23,575 bases of DNA from IMG/VR virus record IMGVR_UViG_3300032323_002862, positions 1 through 23,575 of that record. One strand, 5' to 3'. Position 1 is the stretch's first letter. Every line of letters starts with the position of its first letter. A model generated the notes under the pieces. The model saw nothing but the letters and a program-made list of their open reading frames with translations, made no database searches and was not told the origin of the DNA. Positions 15,822 through 23,575 of this stretch are shown here, one piece after another. Source of the DNA: a virus. Made by a program: the position numbers and the translations under genes.

Positions 15822-17543
15822 ATGAGCGACTCTGAATTTGACAACACCCGCGCAGAAGAGCTGCTGAAGCAGGGCCTTGCGACTGGCTTTCGCACAACCG
15901 TCGCCACGGGTGTTCCTGGAGAAAAGAAGACCGTCGAGATGCCGGTCGCGGCTCCGGCGCTAATGAAGCCAGAGGTCAATCTCAACAAGGCCAAGGCCGT
16001 GGAGCCGGCGCCTGGGTTTGGTCAGCTTCGAGAGTCGACGCCCGGCCAGATGGGTGGCATGGGTGACGTGCTTCGGGCAGAGGCTCCGCCGCCCGTGGCG
16101 CCGCCGCCCCCGGCCGCCGGACCATACGACCAGCAGCTCCAGGCGCTCATGGCGCGGCTTGGCACCGCGCGAGGCGCTCCACGCGTCGCAATGAACGAGG
16201 ACATGCGTCGCGGCATCGCGGGCCAGCAGGAGGCCATGCGCGGCGTCATCGGTGCCATGGAGGCCGAGGGCCCTGGCAAGGAGGTCGCTCGCGCGGGCAT
16301 GCAGGTCGAGGGTGCCAAGTACATCCAGGGCCTTGAGCAGCTTCGCGGCCAGCAGAATCAGGACTTCGCGGCTCGTCGCCAGCAGATGGCACAGGACGAG
16401 GCTGCCCTCGCGCAGGCGCGCGAGCAGTACAACCCGTCTCGCGTGCTTCGAGACATCGGCAAGTCGCCGGTGAGTACGAGCGCGCTTACGTTTGCGGCTG
16501 GGCTCGTGGGTGCCCTCAAGGGGTCCGCTGGGCAGATTGGTCCGAACGAGATTCTTCAGGAGGTCGACAAGGCGGTCGAGCGCGACACCAAGATGCAGCT
16601 CCAGAACTACGAGATGCTGACGCAGGGCATCCAGACGGGCCGCTCGAACTTCGGCGACCTGATGAGGATGGGCGCAAGCCAGCAGGAAGCCCTGACCATG
16701 ACGGCCATGGCCTCGATGGATCAGCACAAGCGCGCGCTTGAGTTTGCCCAGCAGCGTGTGGCTGGCGCCAAGGAGAAGGGCGCGATCAAGGAAGCCATTG
16801 CCGGCCTCGACTTCCAGCGCGGCAAACTCCAGCTCGACATCGACATGAAGAACGCCGCGAACTACGTGGCCATGAACCGGGCGCGACAGGATGCGGCGAT
16901 CAAGCTGATGGAAATGCAGCAGAAGCTCTCTGGTATGGACCCGGAGACGCGTCAGAAAACGATGCAGTCGTACCTGTCCATCACGAACAACGACCGCTTT
17001 GGTAACGCAAAGGAAAGCGCCGATGCCGTTGGGCGCCTGCGACGCCTTCAGATGGAGATTCCCATCGAAAAGCAGAAGCAGGCGTGGGAGACGAGCGTGA
17101 AGAACCTGTTCAACAAGGCTCTCGGCGAGGCGGAGGCACGAGCATCCGACCGGGGTGACATCGTGCTTGGCGCGGTCGCGCGCGCATTCTCGTCGGGCCT
17201 TCGTGGAACGTACACGCCGGAGCAAATGAAGATGCTGAATCTTGCGCAGCAGCTCGTGAACACGGAGCTTAAGCGCATTAGCGGCGGCTCCGTCACGAGT
17301 GGCGAGGCTGTCCGCAACCTCCTGAGCCGCGACTGGTCGAGCTACGAGGGCTTCAAAAACTGGATGGACTCGCAAGAGCAGACCGCTAGATCGAACCTCC
17401 AGAGCTTCCAGGCGGCCGCCAATATCGACCCGAACGTGCGTGCGGTCATGGACGGCGTGCTCGTTGGCGCCCTTGGCCCGATGGACGATTACCAGAAGCA
17501 AACGCGAGACACGGCCGCGCTTGCGCAGGGGGCGACCAAGTGA
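15822..17543 (+). CDS. Internal virion / ejection protein
   Basis: This 573-residue protein starts seven bases after GAGAGGG. The N-terminus is Pro/Ala-rich and disordered (residues about 30-105). The rest is mostly Gln/Met/Ala-rich helix (RGIAGQQEAMRGVIGAMEAE, DIDMKNAANYVAMNRARQDA). The C-terminal part contains ELKRISGGSVTSGEAVRNLL (about 480-500), which resembles the R-SGAAV-EA element found near the C-termini of several phage ejection and tape-measure proteins. Together with its position between two similar genes, this supports a role in the ejected inner core. No lytic transglycosylase or peptidase motif is seen. It overlaps the next gene by four bases (GTGA). Confidence 0.68.
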   Translation: MSDSEFDNTRAEELLKQGLATGFRTTVATGVPGEKKTVEMPVAAPALMKPEVNLNKAKAVEPAPGFGQLRESTPGQMGGMGDVLRAEAPPPVAPPPPAAGPYDQQLQALMARLGTARGAPRVAMNEDMRRGIAGQQEAMRGVIGAMEAEGPGKEVARAGMQVEGAKYIQGLEQLRGQQNQDFAARRQQMAQDEAALAQAREQYNPSRVLRDIGKSPVSTSALTFAAGLVGALKGSAGQIGPNEILQEVDKAVERDTKMQLQNYEMLTQGIQTGRSNFGDLMRMGASQQEALTMTAMASMDQHKRALEFAQQRVAGAKEKGAIKEAIAGLDFQRGKLQLDIDMKNAANYVAMNRARQDAAIKLMEMQQKLSGMDPETRQKTMQSYLSITNNDRFGNAKESADAVGRLRRLQMEIPIEKQKQAWETSVKNLFNKALGEAEARASDRGDIVLGAVARAFSSGLRGTYTPEQMKMLNLAQQLVNTELKRISGGSVTSGEAVRNLLSRDWSSYEGFKNWMDSQEQTARSNLQSFQAAANIDPNVRAVMDGVLVGALGPMDDYQKQTRDTAALAQGATK

Positions 17544-20500
17544 AGACGGTTACGCTCGTTGATCCGCAAGGCACGAACGTCAGCGTCCCGCAGGAGCAGG
17601 TCGTCCCGCTTCTGCGCAGCGGATTCGGCGCGCGTCCTGGCCAAACCGTCACCCTTGCGGACGAGGCGAACACAGAGATCCCTATCGAGCGACTCGTCTC
17701 CGGCATCACCAAGGGTATGACGCCTCGGCTAGAGACGCAGCGTGGCGCCTTCGAGCGGGGCGCAGAAGAGCGTTTCGGTGGCGGAGCGGGTCTTGCTGCG
17801 GGCCTTGGCTACGGAGCCCTCCAAGGGGCAACCCTGGGCTTCGGCGGCAAGGCTCTCATGGAGACCGGCCTCGTGGCGCCGGAGACGCTTGCGCAGCTTG
17901 AGCAGGCTCGTGGTGGCGGTATGCTGTCGACCATCGGCGCTGGCGAGATGATCGGCCTCGGTGCGGCATCGGCGCTGACGGGTGGCGCGGCGGCTGGCGA
18001 AGCGGCTGCGGCTCGTACCCTCGGCCAAGCCACGCTGCGCTCGGCTGGTCGCGAAGCCCTCATCGGTGGCGCGTACGGCGCTGGCTCCGAGATCACGCAG
18101 GCAGGCATCGAACGCCGCGAGGCGCGTCCGCTCGAAGCTGGCGCGATGGGCGCTGCCTTTGGCGGTACGCTCGGCGCCGCCATTCCCGCGCTCAGCAAGG
18201 CCGCCTCGAAGGCCATGGGCAAGGCAGCGGCTGCGGAGGGCGCCACGCTCGCGGGCGAGGCCGTCCCCGGTGCGACCGACGCTGCAGAGCGCATGACGCT
18301 CAAGCGCCAGGAACTCGCCGATCAGGCGCGCACCAAGTCGGACGAAATCACCGGCATCGCAAACGCCTTCAACGACGTGCTCGACCGCACGCAGAAGGCC
18401 GGCTTCAAGACGCCTGAGGCGGGCATCGGCCGCATCGGCAAGGACCTGCGCCGCATCAGCGACACGCTGTCCAAGAAGGAAGGCGAGGCGCTTGCGCTCA
18501 AGGACCTGGAGACCTTCCAGAAGGACCTCGACAAGACGCTCGCCGGTGGGCTGAAGTCCAAGGCGAAGCTGGCCAACGAGGAAGCCGTCCTTCAGACGAC
18601 GCTCGCCGACATGCAGGCGGAGCTCGACGCCATGGGTACGGCAGGTCGCGCAGACCTCCGGGCCGCTGCTCTGGCAGACCGCATCCGTCAGACCGAGGGC
18701 GCGCTCGAGTACATGGCGAACGCCAAGAAGACGCTTGAGGACTTCGCCGCGCGCGGCGCCGACCTGCAGGGTCTTGCGCTCACCGAGGCGTCGCAGCTTC
18801 GGGCGCGCGGCAACGTCGAGCGTCGCATCGCGCGCCTTCGCTCGCAGCTTGAGGGCACGGGCGAGAAGGCCGTCGAGCTCGGTGGCGAGAGCGGCGCGGC
18901 GGCTCGCGCCCAGCGTGGCGCAGTCGAACGACAGGCCAACGTCGTGACGCAGGGCGAGGTCGAGCTCAGCCAAGCACTCAAGGACCTCGGCATCGAGAAC
19001 AAGTCCAAGAACCGCTACATGATCCTGCGTGCAGTGGAGAACGCCGAGGCGGACCCTGAAACGTTCCGCAGCCTCGTGCAGGACATCGTGAAGATGGAGC
19101 GCGGCTTCAAGGCCGAGCCCGGCTACACGAAGCGCAACGCCAGCATCTTTGCGGAGGTCTTCAAGCATCCGCAGGTTCTGGAGAAGCTCTCGCCCGAGAA
19201 CGCAGCGTATGTTCGTGCGGTGGCGCAGGTTGCCCCGGACACGAACCTCCTGCGCTCTGCCGCGAAGGGCGGTCGCGCCATTCGAATCCCCGGGATCGCG
19301 GCCGAGCTTGAGGGCGTCGAGGGCATCATCGGGGCCGACCGGTACAATCAGATCCGTCAGATGGCCGTCGAGGACATGGTTCGTCCTGAGGTCCAGAACG
19401 CGGCGCTCTCCGATGCGATGACGCTTCGGGAGAAGTACCGCTATGTCCCCAAGGGCGGCGCGGCACCAGCCGAGGCAGCCGTCGAGACCGTCGCAGAGGC
19501 CGCTCCTGGCGAGGGCGTGACCGCGACGAACATCACGAGTCGCAGCCCTGGCGAGACCATCAAGCTGCGCGAGTCGTTGACCAGCGCAGAGAAGACGCTC
19601 GCGGACCTCGAGAAGGAGCTTCTGAATACGCAGGCGCAGAAGCAGTCGCTCGTTCAGCAGCGGCAAGCGTTGGCCAAGGAGGCGCGCGGTGCGCGTACCG
19701 CCGAGCGCGAGCGCCGTCTCATCGAGCGCGAACGCATGCTGTGGGAGAAGGCCGCCGACACCGACGCGCTGGAGCGGGCGCTTCAGGATGCGAAGGCGGG
19801 CGTCACCGACCTGCGTAACCAAGTACGCACGAACCGCCTCATCAGCACAGCCGAGCGAGCGGAGCAGCGCACCCTTGAGCAGAACGCTCGTCAGGTGCTC
19901 GCGGACGCCAAGCGCGCCGCCAAGACCGGCAAGCTCGAATCCGAGATCACGGCGCTCCAGCGCGAGGCTGGCGAGAAGATCAAGCTCAAGACGGACCTCG
20001 AGCTCCTGCGCGACGAGCACGTCGGCGTGGGCGCCCGCCTCGACGAGCTCACCAAGCTCGGCGACCGCAACCTGCTCAAGGCCAGCGCGCAGCAGGGGCG
20101 CATCGTCCCGGTCTCGGAGCAGCAGATCTTCGACCGCTCGATGAAGGCGTTCCTGTCCTCGCCTGAGGGTAAAGAGCTTGCGCGGGAATTGGCGAAGCAG
20201 TCGAAGTCCTTCGCCCAAAAGATGCTCGAACCCGACAACCTGCTCGCGGCTCTCAGCGCCGGCACGACCGGAATGGGTGTCATGGGTGGCAGCCTTCCGA
20301 CGATGCTCATCGGCATCGGCATGGCAGCCATGGGCGGCAAGCGCGGCCTCTACAAGGCAGCCGCTACGTTCATGAACCCGGTACGCGCGTGGACCGCCGT
20401 AGGCGCATCCATCGGCGCCCTGGAGCGCCTGACGCCACGCGTCTCGCGCACGGCTGCGACCACGAGCAGCTACACGTTCCCGGTCAAGGAGGCGAACGAC

Positions 20501-21070
20501 TTCGTGGACTCGATCCTCGCCGACCGTGAGGCGGCTGAGAACGCCTTCCGCAAGATGGCGCAGAGCGGCACCATCGAGGCGAAGAACCTGGAAGCTGCCA
20601 AGAGCCGCTTCGACGCGGCGGTCGACTACCTCGAGCGCAAACGCCCGATGACCAAGAACGGCGCCGACGCGCAGGACTTCGCGCGTGCCGTGGCCGTCGT
20701 TCGCAATCCTGACCTCTTGGCCAAATTTATCAAAGAGGGTACCCTGAGGCAGCAGGACGTCGACGTGCTGCAGCGTATCTCACCTGAGAGTTACGCCTCT
20801 CTCAAGGGAGCGGTCGAGCTCCTGCACCAGCAGAGGCCCGCCGTCGTCGCTAACCTAGCGCCACTCTTCAAGATCATGACCAAGAGCAAGAGCCTCATGC
20901 GCACGACCATCCCGCTGATGATGCTTCAGCAGATGTCTGGCGCGTCGACGCCTGCGCAGCAGGGCATGACCCCGAAGAGCGAGACCGCTGCAGCTCGAGG
21001 CCGCGCAGCGTCGGCAGCCAATTCGCCGACCGCGAAGAACGTGTCGAACGACACGAGCCTCACCTACTGA
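17540..21070 (+). CDS. Large internal virion / ejection protein
   Basis: This 1176-residue protein begins with GTG, overlapping the previous stop and preceded by a G-rich AGGGGG at about seven bases. After a small N-terminal domain (VDPQGTNVSVPQEQV), residues about 79-235 are Gly/Ala-rich with several hydrophobic runs (GAGLAAGLGYGALQGATLGFG, AAFGGTLGAAIPAL). Long coiled coils occupy about 245-500 and 678-847. A membrane-like segment (GGSLPTMLIGIGMAAMGG, about 914-931) precedes helical and Lys/Arg-rich C-terminal parts. Such proteins leave the capsid ahead of the DNA and span the host envelope. Size and position match the largest T7 and P22 ejection proteins. Unlike T7 gp16, I see no N-terminal lytic-transglycosylase domain. 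The function is inferred from composition and order. Confidence 0.7.
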   Translation: MKTVTLVDPQGTNVSVPQEQVVPLLRSGFGARPGQTVTLADEANTEIPIERLVSGITKGMTPRLETQRGAFERGAEERFGGGAGLAAGLGYGALQGATLGFGGKALMETGLVAPETLAQLEQARGGGMLSTIGAGEMIGLGAASALTGGAAAGEAAAARTLGQATLRSAGREALIGGAYGAGSEITQAGIERREARPLEAGAMGAAFGGTLGAAIPALSKAASKAMGKAAAAEGATLAGEAVPGATDAAERMTLKRQELADQARTKSDEITGIANAFNDVLDRTQKAGFKTPEAGIGRIGKDLRRISDTLSKKEGEALALKDLETFQKDLDKTLAGGLKSKAKLANEEAVLQTTLADMQAELDAMGTAGRADLRAAALADRIRQTEGALEYMANAKKTLEDFAARGADLQGLALTEASQLRARGNVERRIARLRSQLEGTGEKAVELGGESGAAARAQRGAVERQANVVTQGEVELSQALKDLGIENKSKNRYMILRAVENAEADPETFRSLVQDIVKMERGFKAEPGYTKRNASIFAEVFKHPQVLEKLSPENAAYVRAVAQVAPDTNLLRSAAKGGRAIRIPGIAAELEGVEGIIGADRYNQIRQMAVEDMVRPEVQNAALSDAMTLREKYRYVPKGGAAPAEAAVETVAEAAPGEGVTATNITSRSPGETIKLRESLTSAEKTLADLEKELLNTQAQKQSLVQQRQALAKEARGARTAERERRLIERERMLWEKAADTDALERALQDAKAGVTDLRNQVRTNRLISTAERAEQRTLEQNARQVLADAKRAAKTGKLESEITALQREAGEKIKLKTDLELLRDEHVGVGARLDELTKLGDRNLLKASAQQGRIVPVSEQQIFDRSMKAFLSSPEGKELARELAKQSKSFAQKMLEPDNLLAALSAGTTGMGVMGGSLPTMLIGIGMAAMGGKRGLYKAAATFMNPVRAWTAVGASIGALERLTPRVSRTAATTSSYTFPVKEANDFVDSILADREAAENAFRKMAQSGTIEAKNLEAAKSRFDAAVDYLERKRPMTKNGADAQDFARAVAVVRNPDLLAKFIKEGTLRQQDVDVLQRISPESYASLKGAVELLHQQRPAVVANLAPLFKIMTKSKSLMRTTIPLMMLQQMSGASTPAQQGMTPKSETAAARGRAASAANSPTAKNVSNDTSLTY

Positions 21071-21076
21071 CTCATG

Positions 21077-21090
21077 CCGGCAAAAGCCGG
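21077..21090 (+). promoter_or_regulatory. Short hairpin between ejection and fibre genes
   Basis: CCGGC, loop AAAA, GCCGG forms a perfect five-base-pair stem in the 46-base gap, the largest in the window. No T-run follows. It could be a weak pause, a processing site or chance in GC-rich DNA. Confidence 0.3.
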
Positions 21091-21116
21091 GGATACCACA
21101 GGCAAGGAGAAAGACC

Positions 21117-21527
21117 ATGACTCGAATCGGAACGGGGCTCAGCTCCAAAACTCGCACGTACTCGGTGGTCCCCACCGATACGAACTTCCACCAGCTTGAG
21201 TCTCCGATTCCGCAGGGGAGTCAGGTGGTCAACTCGGCGACGGGCGTACCGATCGGTACTCCGGTCAACCTCGCGACGGGTCCGGTGCGCACGCTCGACA
21301 GCAGCTACGTGCAGGGCATCACGATCTACAACGACACCACGACGGTCGGCGAGTTCCTGTTCGTGGCTGGCGTGGAGTACGACGGCCAGACCGCCGCTGC
21401 CGCTGGCCCGACCGCGTTCAAGGTCATGCCTGGCGAGTCCATCGCCATCGACTGCCGTGACGGCTCGGGCATCGCCATCGCGTTCTCTTCCACCGCCGGC
21501 CGCTCGGCTCGCGTCATCGGGAACTGA
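21117..21527 (+). CDS. Small beta-rich protein upstream of the tail fibre
   Basis: This 136-residue protein starts six bases after AAGGAGA, a strong ribosome binding site. Its sequence is beta-rich (RTYSVVPTDTNFHQLE, GITIYNDTTTVGEFLFVAGVEYDG, then GESIAIDCRDGSGIAIAFSS) with no helix, signal or membrane segment. It lies two bases upstream of the fibre gene, so the two are probably co-translated. Its layout (N-terminal strands, a Thr-rich centre and a conserved-looking C-terminal sandwich) fits a small virion or fibre-attachment protein. I cannot name its family. Confidence 0.65.
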   Translation: MTRIGTGLSSKTRTYSVVPTDTNFHQLESPIPQGSQVVNSATGVPIGTPVNLATGPVRTLDSSYVQGITIYNDTTTVGEFLFVAGVEYDGQTAAAAGPTAFKVMPGESIAIDCRDGSGIAIAFSSTAGRSARVIGN

Positions 21528-21529
21528 CC

Positions 21530-23290
21530 ATGGGAGCCCCTCGCCTTCTCGCTCCGACGACCCTTTCCGGCGGCATCCCGACCGCGGGAGCTGGCACCCT
21601 GAACACCGTCGCGCTGTGGACGCCCGACGGTTTCACGCTCGGCAACTCGCTGTTGACCCAGGCTGGCAGCATCATCACGAACGCGACCGGCGCGATCCGC
21701 GCGAACGGCACGTCGCAGGCGTCTCCCGCGTTCATGCGTCACGACGCAACGAACACCGGCATCTACTTCCCTGGCCTGAACGAGATCGGTTTCACGATCA
21801 ACGGCAACCATGCGATGTACATCGCGTCCACCCGTCACGTCGGCATCGGCACGACGAGTCCGGACGTATTCAGTCGTGGATACGGGCGCATTCTTGGAAT
21901 TTCGAGCGCGTCTAGTGCCGCTCTTGAAATCAACGCGGCCACCGCAAACAGCGCGATCATCGATCTCGGTGTCAACGGCACCCGTTCGCTGACCATCGTG
22001 AGCGACGGCACGGCTCCGTCCGTTGGCACCCTCGGGTCGCTGCCGCTTGTCATGTCGACCAACGGCATCGAGGCAATGCGAATTTTGGCCGGTGCTGCCG
22101 GCGTAGGCGGCAACGTCGGCATCGGCACGGCGAGTCCGGCTCGCAGGCTGGAGATTTCCTCCGCTGCACCGCTCCGTATGGGCGCTGGTGGCGAACACTT
22201 CGACTTCCTGCAGTTCACCACCAACACATGGTCGTGGCTGTCCAACGCGGGCAACTACGTCATGACGATGCAGACGACCGGCAACGTCGGCATCGGCACG
22301 ACGAGTCCACTTGGTCCGCTCGACGTGCGCGATGCGACCGTCTCCGGTCTCGGCGTGACCTCGATCTACACCGGAGCCATCACTGCGGGCCAGGGCGGCG
22401 CCATCACCTTTGGTGGCTTCTTCACCGGCACCAGTCCGACGACGTGGGCAAAGATTGTCGGCGGAAAGGACAACGCGACCGCTGGCGAATTCGGCGGACA
22501 CCTGCAATTCCTCACGCGGCCGAATGGTGGCGCGACTGCCGAGCGCATGCGCATCGACAGCACCGGGCGCATCCTTCAGGGCACAACGCAAAACGCTGTG
22601 CCAGTCGGCGTGCGCTACACCATGGCATATGCCGGATCGGCGTATCTCGGCGTGTTCAACACGAGCGCGAACACCGGGCTCCTCCTTGGCGTCGAGGGGT
22701 CGAAAGGCTACCTGTACAACGCGGCTGGCGCGCTTGGCTCGGAAGGCTACACGATTGCGGCCACGTTTGACACGACCGGCGTTCAGCTTGGCACCGGTTC
22801 GGGCATGGTGTTCAACGCCTCCGGCACGCAACAGGGCCTCAAGCTCCCCGCGACGCCGGGCAACGGGGACAGGCAGACGCTCGACAGCTACCAAGAGCTC
22901 GACAAGGGCGTTGTGTCGTATGACTGGACGCCAACCGTGACATTTGGGACGGGCGGAACCGTGACGTACACGGTCGACCAATCGAGCGCGACACGTATCG
23001 GTCGCATGGTATTTTTCTTCGCACAAATTTCGTACACGGTGACCGCGGCCCCAACGGGCGGAGATCTTTCGTTTACACTTCCCGCGACCGGCGCGGCGTT
23101 TAATCAGACCGTTGGAGTCGGGAACTCAAACGCGACGGCCGCCGGCGACGCGGGTCCATTTTTTATGGTGCTAGGCTCGTCAGCAACCAGTGCACTCGTG
23201 CGCACTCGCTCGGGCACTGCTGCAAATCAGCTTGCAGCACGTCTAACGACAAGCTCAACCTTTACCGTCTCTGGCGCATATCAGGTGTGA
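21530..23290 (+). CDS. Tail fibre / receptor-binding protein
   Basis: The 586-residue product carries three VGIGT(T/A)SP repeats at about residues 103, 195 and 252. This motif is characteristic of repeat shafts in phage tail fibres and appendages. The shaft is beta-rich with Gly, Thr, Asn and Ser. Residues about 455-586 (SYDWTPTVTFGTGGTVTYT, then RIGRMVFFFAQISYTV and LSFTLPATGAAF) form a different beta domain, found at distal ends of some fibres and likely the receptor-binding tip. No S74 chaperone motif or endosialidase signature is seen, although such repeats often precede one. The start follows the previous stop by two bases with only a weak GGGA upstream. Base composition becomes more AT-rich in the last 300 bases. 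Confidence 0.8.
   Translation: MGAPRLLAPTTLSGGIPTAGAGTLNTVALWTPDGFTLGNSLLTQAGSIITNATGAIRANGTSQASPAFMRHDATNTGIYFPGLNEIGFTINGNHAMYIASTRHVGIGTTSPDVFSRGYGRILGISSASSAALEINAATANSAIIDLGVNGTRSLTIVSDGTAPSVGTLGSLPLVMSTNGIEAMRILAGAAGVGGNVGIGTASPARRLEISSAAPLRMGAGGEHFDFLQFTTNTWSWLSNAGNYVMTMQTTGNVGIGTTSPLGPLDVRDATVSGLGVTSIYTGAITAGQGGAITFGGFFTGTSPTTWAKIVGGKDNATAGEFGGHLQFLTRPNGGATAERMRIDSTGRILQGTTQNAVPVGVRYTMAYAGSAYLGVFNTSANTGLLLGVEGSKGYLYNAAGALGSEGYTIAATFDTTGVQLGTGSGMVFNASGTQQGLKLPATPGNGDRQTLDSYQELDKGVVSYDWTPTVTFGTGGTVTYTVDQSSATRIGRMVFFFAQISYTVTAAPTGGDLSFTLPATGAAFNQTVGVGNSNATAAGDAGPFFMVLGSSATSALVRTRSGTAANQLAARLTTSSTFTVSGAYQV
21837..21861 (+). repeat. Tail-fibre VGIGT DNA repeat, copy 1
   Basis: This 25-base unit encodes VGIGTTSP. 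It recurs 276 bases later with one mismatch and again at 22284-22308 without mismatch. Confidence 0.8.
22113..22137 (+). repeat. Tail-fibre VGIGT DNA repeat, copy 2
   Basis: This unit encodes VGIGTASP and differs from copies 1 and 3 at one base, which changes Thr to Ala. Confidence 0.75.
22284..22308 (+). repeat. Tail-fibre VGIGT DNA repeat, copy 3
   Basis: This unit encodes VGIGTTSP and is identical to copy 1 across the 25 bases. It is the last of the three repeats. Confidence 0.75.
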
Positions 23291-23292
23291 TC

Positions 23293-23575
23293 ATGTTTGC
23301 AATTATTCAGACCGTTTCCACATGGCCACAGGCATCGACGAGGCTCACGATCGATAACGTGAGCATTGTCCCTGCGACATCGGCGCTCTTCTGGTGGCAC
23401 CTCAAGACCAGCGATGGGGCGGAGATGCAGTCCGGGGCGCTGAGTTTGACAGGCGACGCCTACGCCGCGTGGGGCACCGACGACGACTACCTCTACACCT
23501 ACACCGCGCAGCAGCTCGGCCTGACCATCGTCGAGATCGTGCCCGACGCGCCGCCTGCGCCGCCCGCGCCGCCCG
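23293..23575 (+). CDS. Fibre-region small protein, 3'-truncated by the window
   Basis: At least 94 residues are open to the window end. The ATG follows AGGTG overlapping the fibre stop. The N-terminus (MFAIIQTVSTWPQAS, then LTIDNVSIVPATSALFWWHL) is a compact beta-rich domain. The segment SLTGDAYAAWGTDDDYLYTY precedes a helix, and the visible end is a repeated Pro/Ala linker (DAPPAPPAPP). Similar short proteins with a Trp-Trp core occur next to tail fibres in other phages, where an accessory or assembly role is suspected; I recall this only as a general resemblance. The Pro-rich run may be a flexible linker to a further domain beyond the window. The function is unknown. Confidence 0.7.
   Translation, partial: MFAIIQTVSTWPQASTRLTIDNVSIVPATSALFWWHLKTSDGAEMQSGALSLTGDAYAAWGTDDDYLYTYTAQQLGLTIVEIVPDAPPAPPAPP

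Noticed and set aside
17729-20218. 829-residue open frame on the minus strand, plus similar long minus frames at 9782-11956, 12164-13924 and 2705-4039
   Set aside because: They are antisense to well-supported genes, are dominated by Arg, Leu, Ala and Asp as expected from GC-rich mirror frames, and lack recognisable domains or ribosome sites.
1-23575. tRNA genes, CRISPR arrays, insertion sequences, integrase, attachment sites, intrinsic terminators or a defence system
   Set aside because: I saw no cloverleaf, regular spacer array, transposase, recombinase or hairpin followed by a T-run; nearly all the sequence is covered by virion genes.

Overview
The window is a tightly packed, plus-strand-only block of 19 protein genes from a high-GC tailed bacteriophage (or prophage). 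It holds the virion-assembly half of a genome with a short-tailed (podovirus) plan. No tail-tube, sheath or tape-measure gene is seen. The order is large terminase, portal, scaffold, major capsid protein, probable decoration protein, head-tail adaptor-like protein, very large tail nozzle/stabilisation-like protein, three ejection (internal virion) proteins, then tail fibre genes. This resembles the late operon of P22-type phages more than T7, where the terminase lies at the other end. GC-rich third codon positions point to a high-GC host, but the sequence does not name the host.

Layout. 1-1148: four small genes of unknown role ahead of the terminase; one may be the small terminase, but none has a recognisable signature. 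1145-4651: packaging motor (TerL) and portal, separated by a 33-base gap containing a hairpin. 4644-8034: scaffold, major capsid protein and a probable decoration protein. 8034-14566: small acidic protein, adaptor, a 138-residue protein and a 1619-residue nozzle-like protein. 14574-21070: three Ala/Gly/Gln-rich, coiled-coil proteins of 411, 573 and 1176 residues that probably form the DNA-ejection apparatus. 21117-23575: a small beta-rich protein, a tail fibre with VGIGT-type repeats, and a fibre-associated protein cut by the window end.

Genes overlap by 1-8 bases or lie within about 46 bases of each other, often with strong Shine-Dalgarno sequences, so one or a few long late transcripts are likely. 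The exception is the 110-base overlap of genes 3 and 4. No stretch above 50 bases is non-coding. No integrase, replication, lysis, tRNA, CRISPR or transposon feature was seen. The most interesting observations are a glycine-rich beta module (GxGYT...GG...VTV..G.VT.V.V.DGG) that recurs in three different virion proteins, the exceptional size of the nozzle-like protein, the 110-base out-of-frame overlap upstream of the terminase, and a tail fibre whose distal end differs in base composition from its shaft. I did not find a clearly new non-viral system here.
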